NCBI GenBank assembly: GCA_965644295.1
Contig: CBFFRP010000386.1
Coordinates: 48,922 to 112,921 of the forward strand
DNA: 64,000 nucleotides
Reading direction: 5' to 3'
DNA from: Paraphysomonas bandaiensis
Lineage: Eukaryota; Chrysophyceae
Shown piece after piece: positions 24,504-36,180 of this stretch. The notes under the pieces were generated by a model. The model was given only the letters and a program-made list of their open reading frames with translations. It had not been told where the DNA came from and ran no database searches. Every line of letters starts with the position of its first letter. The first letter of the stretch is position 1. Made by a program: the position numbers and the translations under genes.

Positions 24504-25152
24504 GAAAACTACGGAAGCGAAGTTTACACTTCAACTACTGTTCAAGTTGAATATTAAAGTTGAATGTCTATATTTGTCTTGAACCCAAATCAGCATTTGG
24601 TATTTGGTGCTAATTATTAGGAGCATTCTTTAGCCCAATTCTTTTTTAGACAAAATGGAGATAAATTTTTAAGTGAAGTTATATATTTCAGCTTTAATCA
24701 CTGTACTATATTATAGTATTCCACGAAAATCTGGTATAAATATAATAATGTTTATGTTACTGCAATATTTTATGTACTAATTGTGATTTAGTATAAACTT
24801 TAATTTTTCTTTACTTATCTAATAGTATTGGTCAAAAATTTCAAGAAATGAATACACGATGTCTAATTACGCGGTGATTAGATAAATTATTTACATAAAA
24901 CATATTGTAAATGAAATATACAGTATGATGCCTTCTTATGGTTACTAAAATAATATCCTGAACAGGGTTCGACCGTTACACTAAGTTTGGTATTAATAGA
25001 ATCAATCCGATGGCAACAGCAGGTCCGAATATACGAACAATTCAGTATGAGTTGTTACGCTGTAACCGCCGTGTGCTCCCCTCACTGCCACATAGGGCTT
25101 CCAACATATGTCCAATGCTCATACGACATCTTTGGCAGCTTCATTGTGTAAT

Positions 25153-25222
25153 ACACAGAAAGGGGGCGCGGACAGAAAGCCTAAGCGGCATGAGCGGCAT
25201 TGCCCCCTCCCCCTTTCTGTGT
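25153..25222. repeat. Inverted repeat, perfect 14-bp stem
   Basis: ACACAGAAAGGGGG (25153-25166) is perfectly complementary to CCCCCTTTCTGTGT (25209-25222) with a 42-base spacer; the loop itself contains GCGGCATGAGCGGCATTGC. Not obviously part of a gene. It could be a transcript hairpin or a transposon remnant. Confidence 0.85.
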
Positions 25223-25981
25223 GTGTGACCAGACACTACTCCTGCTAATGTGTGCAGCCGACGCACCTGCCTTACCTCTCTCAGCAGCCATGAGTTATCT
25301 ACTAGAACTTTTCGTACCACTCCAAACGCTCACCCCCAGAGACAAAGACGTTGATGATAGCTGCTGAAGACTGTTACAGCAATAAAGAGGACGGGATGGT
25401 GTGTTCAGATCGTCTCATCCATTTCAGATCGAGTGTTTTGGATTTTTGGGTTTCGGTGCACCGGAATATTCCAGGAAAATTAGAAAGAAAAATGTTCGAA
25501 AGTCTAGAACACTCCCTGACAGAACTTGTTCAAAACATGTCGAAAATATTTCGAAATTCTCGAAATATTCGAGTTTTGGTCGTCCACAATATTCTGTAGG
25601 AGTTCGAAAATCCTAATTTTAGTGTCGATTCCGATGTTTTTTTGAAAATACATGTATCAGTTGTTCCGATGTACGGTTGTACCGGTCCGTTTGGAATAGA
25701 TTTCGTCATCATATCCTCATGAAGTGCGATATTCCCCTTATGATGACGGCTCGCTGTACTCTTACCTGAATATTCAAGTACTCTGTACGATACTTCACTA
25801 CTCCAGTCGTCATTCCTCAGTACTTCATATGTATGATTAGCTGCTTCTGCCCAGTGATTATGCCGTGTATAAATAGGGGATGGAACAGTAATTCGATCTG
25901 ATAGGAGTACACCGCTACTGTTACTGTTGATATTGTTTATTCATGCGGAGCTGTTAAGTCGATCCCTGTATACATAGTAGT

Positions 25982-27199
25982 ATGGGCGCATCATCAAGCA
26001 TCAGCTCGTCACGTGCAGGAGCGAAGAATGTAAAAGATCCTGATATCATTCGCTGTGTTTGTGGATCCACTGAAGGTCGCAGTTTGTTCTATAGATATCT
26101 ACTGGAGAACAACTGCGAATGTGTTGAGTTTTTCACTCATTTAGAAGAGTTCTTAACGAACCCCTCTCTACTGGAACATTCATATAATGGGCAGCCTTAC
26201 AAGATCCCAAGCAACCTCTTCCAGGCCTCACAACCTGATGAGGCACTAGCGTACAAGACAAGCACGTTGTTTCGGTACCGAATGGATGCATCATTGAGTT
26301 CTATGGCTTATCTCCTCGTGCTAAGAGAGTATCCCAGACTGTCGCAAAACCGAAGCCTGATAAATAACTTACTGAACTCCCAGGAAATTAAATCCCTTAA
26401 GTCCGCTACAGATAAAATGAAAAGGTCGGTGGATGCTAAGCACCAGTTACTTCAGGATGTTGTAGAATACGTCTCGTATTCGGACATATATAACATCTCC
26501 ACTGAGGCGGAGTGTCTACAATCCTTTTTCAGGGCAATGGACATACTTCCACTCTGTGTATCCATCACAATGGCAATTCCCGGAAACCCACTCATATTTG
26601 TAAATAAGGCATTCGAGCTTTTTACTGGTAACTCAACCTCACTCTGTCTATTTGTATTAATATGGTGGTGCACAGGGTACAATCGTCATGACGTGAAGTT
26701 CGTCTGCTCGCGGTTTCTTTGCTGTCCCGTGACCGAGCAAGAAAGTCTCGATCGCCTTATCGCAGCATGTCGAGAAGGGGTCCCCGAAAAGGTAGTTATT
26801 ACCAATAAAACTCGCGACGGAACTCTGTATAGAAACATGCTCGCTGTGAAGCCTATTTTCGATACTAACAACAGGTGAGTGTGCGTGTCTGTGGTAAATA
26901 TTGACTGTATAATGTACTTTCGGTTTTAAAAGATAACAAAAATTGTACCACGACTATATTATACCCTTTCATGTTCTTGGTTGCGGTGTTTGGTACCTGT
27001 CATATCGTTTGTTGTCTAATGTGGAGACAGGCATCGATTTATGGTATCCATACAACTCCCAACGATGCCCGTTAAGGATGTAATATACGACGGTCCTGAA
27101 CTTACTATAATCCAAGATATCCTAGAACTCATTCCATCAGTTCTCCCGACCGCTGTAGCCGACACGGTGGAGCTCCCAGACCGTTTGAGATCACTCTAA
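25982..27199 (+). CDS. RGS-like / LOV (PAS) domain protein with substituted photo-adduct cysteine
   Basis: CDS join(25982..26627, 26676..26874, 27031..27199), 337 aa. The N-terminus MGASSSISSS has a Gly at position 2, a candidate N-myristoylation site. Residues ~20-150 are helical and RGS-like (SLFYRYLLENNCECVEFFTH; FLTNPSLLE). Residues ~190-305 form a LOV-type PAS domain: LPLCVSITMAIPGNPLIFVN, KAFELFTG, then across the first intron YNRHDVKFVCSRFLCCPVTE, later VVITNKTRDGTLYRNMLAVK and, after the second intron, HRFMVSIQ. In light-sensing LOV domains the helix-E signature is GxNCRFLQG; an ungapped alignment gives FVCSRFLCC here, so the adduct Cys is Ser and the flavin-contacting Gln is Cys. It probably acts at the membrane on G-protein signalling; light sensing is uncertain. 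Confidence 0.75.
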
Positions 27200-28079
27200 C
27201 CTCTGAAGCCATATGCCGAAGTTGGAGAACTTAATGAAAATATATGTGGATTACGCATTCTGTTAACAGACTGCAATTTTTGAAGTGTTTTGGTGCGATT
27301 TTTATTTGCCTCAATCAAAACACACACATCAAAATATCGACTGAACACATATTTCATGTAAGTCGTGAAGTTAGTTATTGGTAGAGTAGAAGGAATATTC
27401 CAGTATTTTTATTGTGTCTAGTCTAGAACTCGATGTCGACCAACACAACTCCACCTACTATGACGATAGTACAGTGTGGAAATAAAATTGTCATGAGTTT
27501 ATTTTATGCAAATGAAGCAGAGTCGACGAGGTGCAATTGAGATTATGTTGTGAGAAATTGACATTATTAACCTTTGAAATAAGTTAACTAAACTCAGTAA
27601 ATACAGAACTTTAATAGTATTGTAATGGCCATATATTTGTTATTGTTTTTACCATGAAAGATTTAGTTATATTTATCCATCGTCCCGTACAGGGAGGGCT
27701 TCTTTCTATAGGTCAATCGTAACTTATCCCCGCTTTGTCGATAAAAAAAGTGTACCTCCTCCAGACTCCAGACCTAAGTTATTTCGATTCTTGCGCATGA
27801 GCCATGTCTTGAGTTTATTAAGCAAGCAAGCTACTAAAATAGCTAATATTAAGTTTTCAACATCATGAAGATAAGCTACAATAATTTAAACTAGGGATAA
27901 GGATATTTTTTACTACTTTCTTAGATGGTTCAGTTTTACAGCAATAAAAGTCACTTATACATTAAATTTTGTTGATTAAATGTATACCTGTTACAAAGTC
28001 ATGTCGCTGAAATATATAACATATATCTTACCTCAGAAATAGTACATCTTAAATTGTGTTTACGTTAGAAACTTGTTCG
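27200..28079. other. Intergenic, no gene seen
   Basis: AT-rich spacer after the LOV gene and before the LINE remnant. No frame or repeat recognised. Confidence 0.6.
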
Positions 28080-29985
28080 CCAACTGCGAATGTTGGTAGT
28101 AGTGAATGTCTGATTATTTAGCAATAGGCGTTGAGACCTTGCATCAATTAGTGGCTAGAAGAATGCTAGTCATACTAGTTAGACCACTACCCGTAACTAA
28201 TCAATACAAACTCTTTTATCCTACTATTTAACGCTACGAAAGCTGCTTGTGCGTCGCCGCAAGCACCAAGGTGCAACCACTTCCGTTCTTTTTGTGTGAT
28301 ATGAAATTCGCCTTTATGGTGTGTCCGTGGACTCACCGGCGCTATTGATCTGGGGGTCTCCCTTTGGGATGGGTCTCCATTGGTTTTGGAGGGGGCTCAG
28401 CGTTCTGAATTAGGGTCTTGAGTGCACCTAGTTCCAGATGTGTGGGTTGAGGGTGGTGGGGATTGTTGGGAGGAGGGGTAGGGTTTGTAGTCTGTGTTAC
28501 TGTGCTCCTGTGGGGCCGCGGGTGTAGATAGAGTTGTCGAAGCCGTCGGCGTTGTGGAGGTCTGGGCAGTCCAGTGCTCTGTCGGGTAGGACCTGTGAGG
28601 TGTGCACGTGTGTCTGGAGTCGGATACGCTGTGGGGGGTCGTCGTTGGACCCCTAGTAAGCGAAGGACTCTCGGACGTTGTCTTGACTGACTGCGTTTCG
28701 GACGGGGTCTCGGGAGTAGCCTGGGCGGCCTTTTGGACATGGTGATATAGCGACAACCGCGATCCTGTAACATAAGCTTCGCTGCAGTGTAAAGCGGTTG
28801 CAGGAGATTAATAACCGCTGTTTCTAGGTTCCGTAGACTGTGTGCCGTCAGGTGGTTGTGTATGGCATCTCCGAAGACCGTTTCCAGTTGGGCTACTGTG
28901 ATGGTTCCAGTCCAGTATCTCTCGACCTGTGGGATGGAGGGATTCCAGGCTCTGCTGGAGAGTCTCCGTAGTGCAGATGTGATCCAGTTGGGTAAGGTCT
29001 GAGTTCTCTGTATTTTTTTATGCGATTGAAATGCAGTTTCCCTTATTTGGGTGATGGATTCATGTGTGCAGTCGAGGCACATATGTTTTAGGGAATCTAG
29101 TCGAAACCCGCAGTCAGAGCATGCGGCTTTGGTCAGGTCAAGCCCCTGTTTGGTTTTGGCCCGGTTCCTCCCTATGCAGAAAGATTTGTCCCATGTCAGT
29201 GCCGTGTTGAGTATTCTTTGGCGTAGATTTGAGCTGAGTTTGTCTTTGGATGCACTGCCATCCGCTTGAGCTAGTTTGCGCGGGAGGTGTACTCCGCTAT
29301 TGGTCCAGTAGCCAGGCGCTCGATCAGGATTGTGTCCGTAGCGTTGATCTCTGGTTGAAGTGTAGTTCTCAAGTGTCCTTAGGTCGCAGAGATCCTGGAA
29401 ATTAGTAAGGAGTGGGCTAGAGTAGTATGGCCGTCTTGTACTGTGCATACGCCAGTGCCATAATCCAGCAGTTAGTAAGCGTTCGATGGCACTGTCAATC
29501 GCAATTGTACAGACAGTGTAGTTATTTTTTCCAAGGATGCGATCGACTTCATGCCAGTCTTCACCCGCAACTGCGTCAGCAATATAGATGCCCTTGTCCT
29601 CAAACGTCCACTCCGTTTCATCTGTGGTACGTCGTTCGGGATGAGACCTCACCCAGGTCACCTGTCGTTTGCAATCTCTGCTGGCCGCGATGCTTTCGAG
29701 TAGTACCCCTTTTGCACGGTGACCGAGAGCTCTGCGTCTTGTGGAGAGTGCTTCCTCAGTGCGGGTGCACACTGCCTGACAGTCTGTGTGGCTTCTTATG
29801 TGTTCGGGAATACGTGTTGAGAGTATAAGCCCCATGTTGGTGACGAAGAATAGCATGTGTGTAATGTCATTTAATTTGTTCTGTAAGTACATGCGAGTAC
29901 AATTTATGTCTAGGTTTCTATGTAACAAGTAAGTATTGACTGGGTTGAATATAGTAGTAGTGAACGTCTGATTATTAGCAAAATA
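28080..29985 (-). mobile_element. 5'-truncated non-LTR (LINE-type) retrotransposon
   Basis: A minus-strand element with one long open frame (28342-29928) followed on that strand by a ~240-bp 3' region. That region contains GGTTGCACCTTGGTGCTTGC, GCGACGCACAAGCAGCTT and a tail GCCTATTGCTAAATAATCAG, and is shared with the SINE-like family R (best seen at 45711-45865). Both ends of the segment carry a near-copy of TTGCTAATAATCAGACATTC, which could mark insertion into an older copy or a tandem arrangement. The reverse transcriptase region is absent, so the copy is incomplete. Confidence 0.75.
28342..29928 (-). pseudogene. LINE ORF2 C-terminal fragment (RNase H-like end plus Cys/His region)
   Basis: Open for 528 codons but with no ATG start, as expected for the 3' end of a truncated pol. 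The early part has QVTWVRSHPERR, then DKGIYIADAVAG, resembling the last helices of the RNase H domain found after LINE reverse transcriptases. Mid-protein CSDCGFRLDSLKHMCLDC looks like a CxxC...H...C metal-binding cluster. The C-terminus is very Pro/Arg/Thr-rich. RT motifs such as the catalytic xxDD box are not present. I cannot name the clade with confidence. Confidence 0.65.
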
Positions 29986-30215
29986 GGGCCGACCTCATAA
30001 AGTTAGCATCCGGGAATGGGCCCACCTCATGGGCATCCGGGCTGTTCACCTTAAGGACTCAAAAATTCTGAATTCAGAAGATGTCAGGTATATATATATC
30101 AACATTCTGCTTGCTCACTGTGTTTGCTTTGAGTAATGAAAGTGGTTGCACCTTGGTTCTTGCGGTGATGCACAAGCATCGCCGTAGCGTTAAATAGTTA
30201 GAGTTAAGCACTCTA
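29985..30215 (+). repeat. SINE-like dispersed repeat (family R), 5'-truncated
   Basis: Begins inside the family core (GTTAGCATCCGGGAATGGGC), continues through GGGCTGTTCACCTTAAGGAC and TCAACATTCTGCTTGCTCAC, and ends with GGTTGCACCTTGGTTCTTGC, GCACAAGCATCGCCGTAGCG. It abuts the LINE fragment tail-to-tail in opposite orientation. Confidence 0.75.
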
Positions 30216-31604
30216 CTTAGTTATAAATAGAGATGTTATATATATATTATTATTAGTTCTGACTCTTAAAAACACCTGACCTACTGTTACTACAGTAATA
30301 ATCAGACAATTTTTCACTACTAGAGTCAGTTTAACTAAAATGTAGATTTCTTATATATAGTAGTACTGTCTCTGACTACTGTATTATTCAAGCAGCAGTG
30401 AAACTTCAAGAGCCTTAAACAGCTTTTCATTTTGCTCAATACTGCAATCAGTACTCAACATTTTTACCTGATTTGGATTCTCAACAAAATACTCATATAA
30501 TCTTAGCACTGGGAAAATATAGACGTTCAACTTCAATATGCGGTTCAAATAGAGACTATCTTCTACTTCTTACTTCTTGTACGATATTGGCAGTAATTAT
30601 GTTGCACAGTTTTATGGAAACCACAATAATGTTATAAGCAAACTTTAAAAGACTCCTAGAGATATATTTCATCCTTTATCTGCTTACGTAATGTAGATGA
30701 TCATAATTACTTTATATCAATGCATGTGATATATATAATATCACTAAAACCAGAGCTTCGCAACAAAAATTCAAGAAGTAAGAAGTCTTCTAAAATGCTT
30801 AAAGTGATTTTTGTAGCAGTGGAACTCGTCTTCTCAGGGCTTGGGTCAACTGAAACATTATATTCCCCGGAATCTTAGTAGCAACTGTCACAGTTTGTAT
30901 ATAGCAACTGAGAGGAATTTGTACATATATGTTGTGATGATGACGGTACATATTGTTTACTTATTTATGTGCTGTGTATATGATATATGCAACACATCGT
31001 CCAGATAAACACAACCCTGAGAGGGCTGGGTTCCACTGCTCATAATTGTTTTCAGCATAAGATGATCTGACATTTGAACTCTCCAGCAAAATTGTAAATG
31101 TCCTGGTTTTAATGGTAGATTACTTACTTGCATATCTATAGATATATATTATTATAATAATTGTGTGATCATCTACATAATAATAAGATAAAAAGAAAGG
31201 AATAATATTCGATTAGGGTTAGGGTTAGGTTACTAGTGTGCATCAGTAACATAATCAGAACAAACTTTCAAAAATGCGCAAAACCCCAAAAATATGGGAT
31301 TTAACTAAATCCAATAGAGGCTACAGACTAAGCATATATATAGTTGTTGGAGTCTTCGACTGTTGACTTTTAGCCTATGGTGGTTTGTCTAATATTATAA
31401 TGAAGCTACTATCAAAGAACTTAGATAGAAGATAGTTTATGTTCGAATCGAATATATACTGAAGTCTAAATTAAGATTAAATTTTATAGCTAGTCGTGAT
31501 TATAGGATAAGGACATTAATCGATGACTACATAATATTATATAAAGAATAAATACCTAATAGTTTAATAGCAAGACACGATTGTACAGTCAGTCACGAGT
31601 CAAG
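30216..31604. other. AT-rich intergenic, no gene seen
   Basis: About 1.4 kb of AT-rich sequence with a short TTAGGG-type tract at about 31213-31230. No supported frame. Confidence 0.6.
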
Positions 31605-31870
31605 TAATGTATATTATGTCCCTACTCAATTGAACCGACGTTCCTACTAAATTTCCCTATTAAATTAAAATGGCAGCTGAGCCTACTAAATTTTTCAAAC
31701 ACTCATACTAAGTTAATAATCTTATTCGATTCTACTATATTTCAATAGGGCTCAACTGCCATATTTAGTCTAGTAGGAACGTAGGAACATCTGCAAAATT
31801 TAGTAGGAACAAATAGAACTTTTTAGTTTAGTAGAAAAAACTAGAAATATAGTAGAAATTGAAAAAACAC
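31605..31870. repeat. Foldback element with GTTCCTACTAAA arms, copy 2
   Basis: The left arm (GTTCCTACTAAATTTCCC; AAATGGCAGCTGAGCCTACT) pairs with the right arm (GGGCTCAACTGCCATATTTA; AAATTTAGTAGGAAC). The same arms occur at 7115-7370. Lies immediately next to the MULE-like MITE. Confidence 0.65.
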
Positions 31871-31882
31871 AGTATCCAACAT

Positions 31883-32536
31883 GGGATCTATTATTGAACC
31901 TAGTCAAATTAGTGTAATTTCCTAGTCACACCAAAATTGGTGTAAAAACCTAGTCAAGCGGTTGAAAAACCTAGTCATTTAATAATTCATATTTTCAGTT
32001 TACAATGACTAGGTTTTATGGTATTCACCTAGTCAAAAATAAAAATTTTCATTCAAACATGGGAGCATACTCTGGACTAAAAATAGGGAGATTTATGCAC
32101 CCCTGAAAGCCAATGCAGCAATCGAAGTCATTCATTCAGTTCTGAAGTGAAGGAAGATGAGCGCCATCACTCACAGCATATGAAGATCTCAAGATGTCCT
32201 GCGGATCATAGAGTGAGTTATACCCACAGCTTCATGGACCCTCCTCCCCATACCACTCACAGGGACCCATCGCTATATACATACATGCTATAGATAGGCT
32301 AGATAGACATACACGTACATCTGTGTTATGTAGATATGTATATATGAGCTTATTGTTATGTTTGAGTGTTTGTTTTGATGCTCTGTAAGCCACTAATATA
32401 TTGTGTGGTGTGAGATAGTATCTTAGACAGTCACAGTGTGTAATCAATGGATATAAGAACGACTAGGTTGAATACCAAAGTTGAATAGCGTGACTAGGTA
32501 ATTCAACCAATTTGACTAGGTTGAATAATATTTCCC
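31883..32536. mobile_element. MULE-like MITE, 654 bp, with TIRs and a 9-bp target duplication
   Basis: The left end GGGATCTATTATTGAACCTA and the right end (read inward) GGGAAATATTATTCAACCTA form imperfect terminal inverted repeats that continue through GTCAAATT. Exactly flanking both ends is the same 9-mer ATCCAACAT (31874-31882 and 32537-32545). A 9-bp duplication with G-starting TIRs is typical of Mutator-like elements. Internally, CCTAGTCA repeats occur on both sides and there is no transposase frame, so it is non-autonomous. A left-end fragment occurs at 56391-56430 and a diverged right end at 16383-16431. Confidence 0.85.
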
Positions 32537-33022
32537 ATCCAACATAGTCTGATGATAATTCAATTCATTGTTGTTCACGTATATAACATAATTTTTATAT
32601 AATTGGTGAATCTAAATGATCAATCATCTATCTTAGTCCGGCGCTAGTATGAGCGTTCTGTTGAACTCGTTTTTTTAGACTTACTAGGGATATTTTTTCA
32701 TCGGAATGCTGTCCATAAAATAAAGTTAATAGTGAATAGCTATCTCGTTCGTTAGTATATAATTGATATTGAAATTCATAAAGATTAGAGGTTGCGTAAA
32801 ATACGACTATACAAGACGGTGCCTTCGAAGAAAAGAAATTAACAGCGCACTGGCTGCTTACTCACAGTTCATAGAAATGCTTCATTATCAATTTCAAGAA
32901 GTGCTAAACAAACGATAATCTCGCTGCCAACTACTATGACTTACACAAGCATCCCAAGACACCAGAAAACCAATAAACAGTACCCTCACATTGACGAAGT
33001 GTATATAAGGCTAATTATCGAG

Positions 33023-36000
33023 CTAAACTTCCTCCATGGACTCTTCTACAACCTCTGTGATGACAAACCCCTCCATAACAGCCGCCACCGGCCTCCTGTC
33101 TGTACTGGCCATCTCCGCCCTATCCTTGTACCCAAGCAGCACTGGGGTGGTGTGGGTCTACGAGCAGAAGTATCTCGTAAGTATTCACAGATACAATGTG
33201 ATATCTTGTACAAGTGTACCAAATAAATAGAACAATACATTGGTAAATATCATTGTATTACTGCTATACCTGGAATCCTGTGATGGTTCTAGGTCTACCC
33301 GCTTGTCCCACAGTCTCAACAGCCTGTCCGACCCTCACAGTACATTTGTTAAGCTCCAACTGGCCGTTTAGGGTGGCCATGAACCGTGGGTTCATAGATG
33401 GAGTCAAAAAAAACAGAATATAGTGAAATTTGTCGAGAAGAGTGCCCTGTATATCGACGCAGGCGTGCAGAATAGTCAAAATACCTGCCACTGATGACCC
33501 ATTCATGAGTAGCCTGTATAAACGGATTGAGCTTTATAACGTTACAAATAACAGGCAACATACGAACACACAGTATACTACTGCAGCTTGTAACTTAGGG
33601 TCTTGCTATTACCTGTCCGAGTGGAACGGGCTAAGAGTCAAAAGACCTTTTCCCATGGCATTAAGACCCTGAGCCAATCTCACAATGAACAGGTGATTGG
33701 CCTCTTTCGCATAGAACTCCGACAGCTGACGCAGCAGGCCGGCTACTCTGGAGTTATTAGAGCCGGCCGACACCAACCCTATAACATTGGTATCACTCGT
33801 AAGAGCAACGTAACAAAGTGTACTGCATGATATGTCTCTACTTTATGTGTCAAGCACAGTGCTATTACTGACTTTCATGAAATTCAAACAGAATACACAT
33901 TACAATAACGTAGCAAGGTTTATCTGCAAACACATAAGATACCTAAACTGAATATAGCACTCTGAGCTACATGGGCATCCCCATCATGACTCAGCCTAGA
34001 CAACTGATCTATGACGGAGTAGTCTGGATTAGAGACATACAACAGAGCTAAAGCAAGTGGGACAACGCGTTTAACAGTAATGCCGCCGTAGTGGAGCAAA
34101 TGATCGAAGGTTCTAAGACTCATCTCGGTACCAATATCCTCTCCTACTGTCATGAGGGCAATACCAATCACGGCCACAGCTTGGTGATCAGAGTTTTCGG
34201 ATTGATGTTCCGCACATACGTGCAGCATCCGCTGAATCATGAGGACATTACCGGTACCAGCATATGCGCAGGTTTCCAAAGTTATATCCGCATACTTTCC
34301 CATTTTATGTTCAACTGTTCGGACCGCCTCAATGGTGGCTTCACATCGCTCATTTTTACCAAGGTACAATAGACCCAGGCCGAGACAAAGGAATCTTGCA
34401 GTGGTGTGGTTGAGCTCATCGTCGGATGCCTCCATAAGGCGCTGTACAATAACCCCTGCAATTTCATCATCACAAGTTCCGACAAAAACCATGCCCAGAG
34501 AGAGAGCAGCCAAAGAGACTTCGGTAATGTTACAGTCCTCCGTAGCAGCAACTATAGGAATCAATAGCTCTTGGATCTCCATGCGGCGGGCTGAAGCATA
34601 AGCAATGCCTAATCCACATATCGCAGCACATTTGATACTGCTGGAAGTGCTATCTAAGTACTCTGAGAGCAGGGCCAACGCTGGGTCTGCATCGTTGCGC
34701 ACACCACTTGACACAATACCAATAGCCAAACATGCCCCTGCTTTGATATAATCCTCACGATTATGGAAAAATTTATCTATTTCGTTGAGACCACCATCTA
34801 CATTCCAAAGGAGAAGCATTCCCAAAGATGCAGCAGCAGAGGTCATCCCATGATCTTTGTTTTTGTATACCCATTGGGAATTCTCGGTGGTCATCAGCTT
34901 GTCGGTGCAATGACCAGCATTTACAAAGGCATTTACGAAAGATGACGCCAGGTTCGCCCTGGCAGAGTCCACTGGTGCAGAACTAGTGTTTCGCGACCGC
35001 GGGTTGGGGTGACCCTCCGCAAGATGTGTCTTGTATATGTCTTCTGGTGTCTTCGGCTCGATTACATCTAGGTCGCGAGCGACTGACTGAAAATACTCAT
35101 GGAGTCGGGCATTTCCAATGAGCTCATTAAGCTCTTCATCGTCGCATTCAAAATTATATCGCGAACGAGCCAAAACGAATGCCATTTGCTTTTTCACTAA
35201 ATCTGAGGCCTCAGACTCGTCATGGAAGAGGTCCTCTATTTTGTACATGTCGTCCATTTTAATTGCCACACGCAATGCATCTGTGTGCTTGTTCTGCTGC
35301 TTGTAGATCGTGTAGGCTGTGTTAAACAATTCCGACAGATCGTCTGGGTCAGGCATGTAATCTGCACACCTCAGCAAATACAAGCAAACTCGCTCATAGT
35401 TCCTTTCATCCACTACATCCGCTTCAATTAGTTTAGAAAGCTGCTGTACCTCAAGGAGCAGGTCCACAGCCTCGGCCTCAGCATTGTGATGCATTTGAAA
35501 GGGTATAATATCGTCCACAAGACACATAAGGTCATCCATGTCAGGGTCCACACCTACATGCACTCAATAAAAATCTTGCGTACACATGAATCAACAATGG
35601 GGGTAAATATATGAAAGATAAATAAGTATCATAGTTAACAGCTTATCTCACCAGAAGTGGCCTCTACAAGTCTTCTATTATATTCCTCTGAAATTTCGCC
35701 GGACAGGCTTCGAACGTACTCGTGACCCCAAGACGATATTTCAACACTGGTCCCTTCCAGCTTGAATTTAAGGCACTCATGAGAACCAGGTTCGGCCATA
35801 GTCATTGCCAACACGGAGAGCATATCTGCCATCGTCTGCTTCATATCATGCGCGACATGCCATGACTGATAAACTTTCTTTAGATCGTCATAGAAGGGAC
35901 GCAGCATCTTAAGTGGTTTCGGCACTGAAGTCATCGAAGCAGTCGACGTTCTGATCTCATTACACAAATATTGTAATGCCTGTTCATGTAAGGAGGTGTC

Positions 36001-36180
36001 GGACTCTTGTAACCGATTAACAGCTAGCTCTAGACCGTCTTTTAATGCCTGGTCTTCTTCAGATAATTCTATTTCCACTGATGGTTTGGGTCCCTTGTCG
36101 CCCTTCTCATTATCACTATTAGTGGGCCCTTGACTTCTATCAGCTGATACAGATTCGTTGCTGGACTCCTTTGATGGCAT
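33023..36180 (-). CDS. RPN1: 26S proteasome regulatory subunit RPN1 (PSMD2)
   Basis: CDS complement(33023..33157, 33270..33513, 33613..33778, 33943..35553, 35652..36180), 894 aa, close to the usual ~900-990. The N-terminal charged tail is followed by LSEEDQALKDGLELAVNRLQ, SMTSVPKPLKMLRPFYDDLK and SSWGHEYVRSLSGEI. The middle holds the PC-repeat toroid with alternating SLGML, GLGIAYA and LGLGLLYLG units. The C-terminal exons give NNSRVAGLLRQLSEFYAKEA, RLAQGLNAMGKGLLTLSPFH, VRVGQAVETVGQAGRPRTIT and the final exon THTTPVLLGYKDRAEM...EGFVI. RPN1 is the base subunit of the 19S particle that docks ubiquitin-like shuttle receptors and Ubp6/USP14. The last exon is small and follows a ~110-nt intron. 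Head-to-head with the kinase-like gene at 36997. Confidence 0.97.

Larger units (their letters stand above)
22644..25981. other. Gene-poor interval with repeats
   Basis: 3.3 kb without a supported gene. It holds a short interstitial TTAGGG-type tract (22679-22698), a family R copy (23058-23500), a 163-bp-period duplication with hairpins (24191-24503), a perfect 14-bp inverted repeat (25153-25166 / 25209-25222) and a TTCGAAA/TATTTCGA-rich patch (25490-25620). The remainder is AT-rich with no features seen. Confidence 0.65.

Noticed and set aside
24961-24990. GGGTTCGACC as a possible tRNA T-loop
   Set aside because: No acceptor stem, anticodon arm or D-loop can be folded around it.
28397-28756. 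119-codon Ser/Thr/Pro-rich minus-strand frame
   Set aside because: Frame shadow of the low-complexity Pro-rich end of the LINE reading frame.
32936-33240. Small plus-strand membrane-like frame starting near 33035
   Set aside because: Antisense to the last RPN1 exon, whose protein sequence clearly matches the RPN1 C-terminus.
34091-35431. Plus-strand frames opposite RPN1
   Set aside because: Shadows of the strongly supported RPN1 exons on the other strand.
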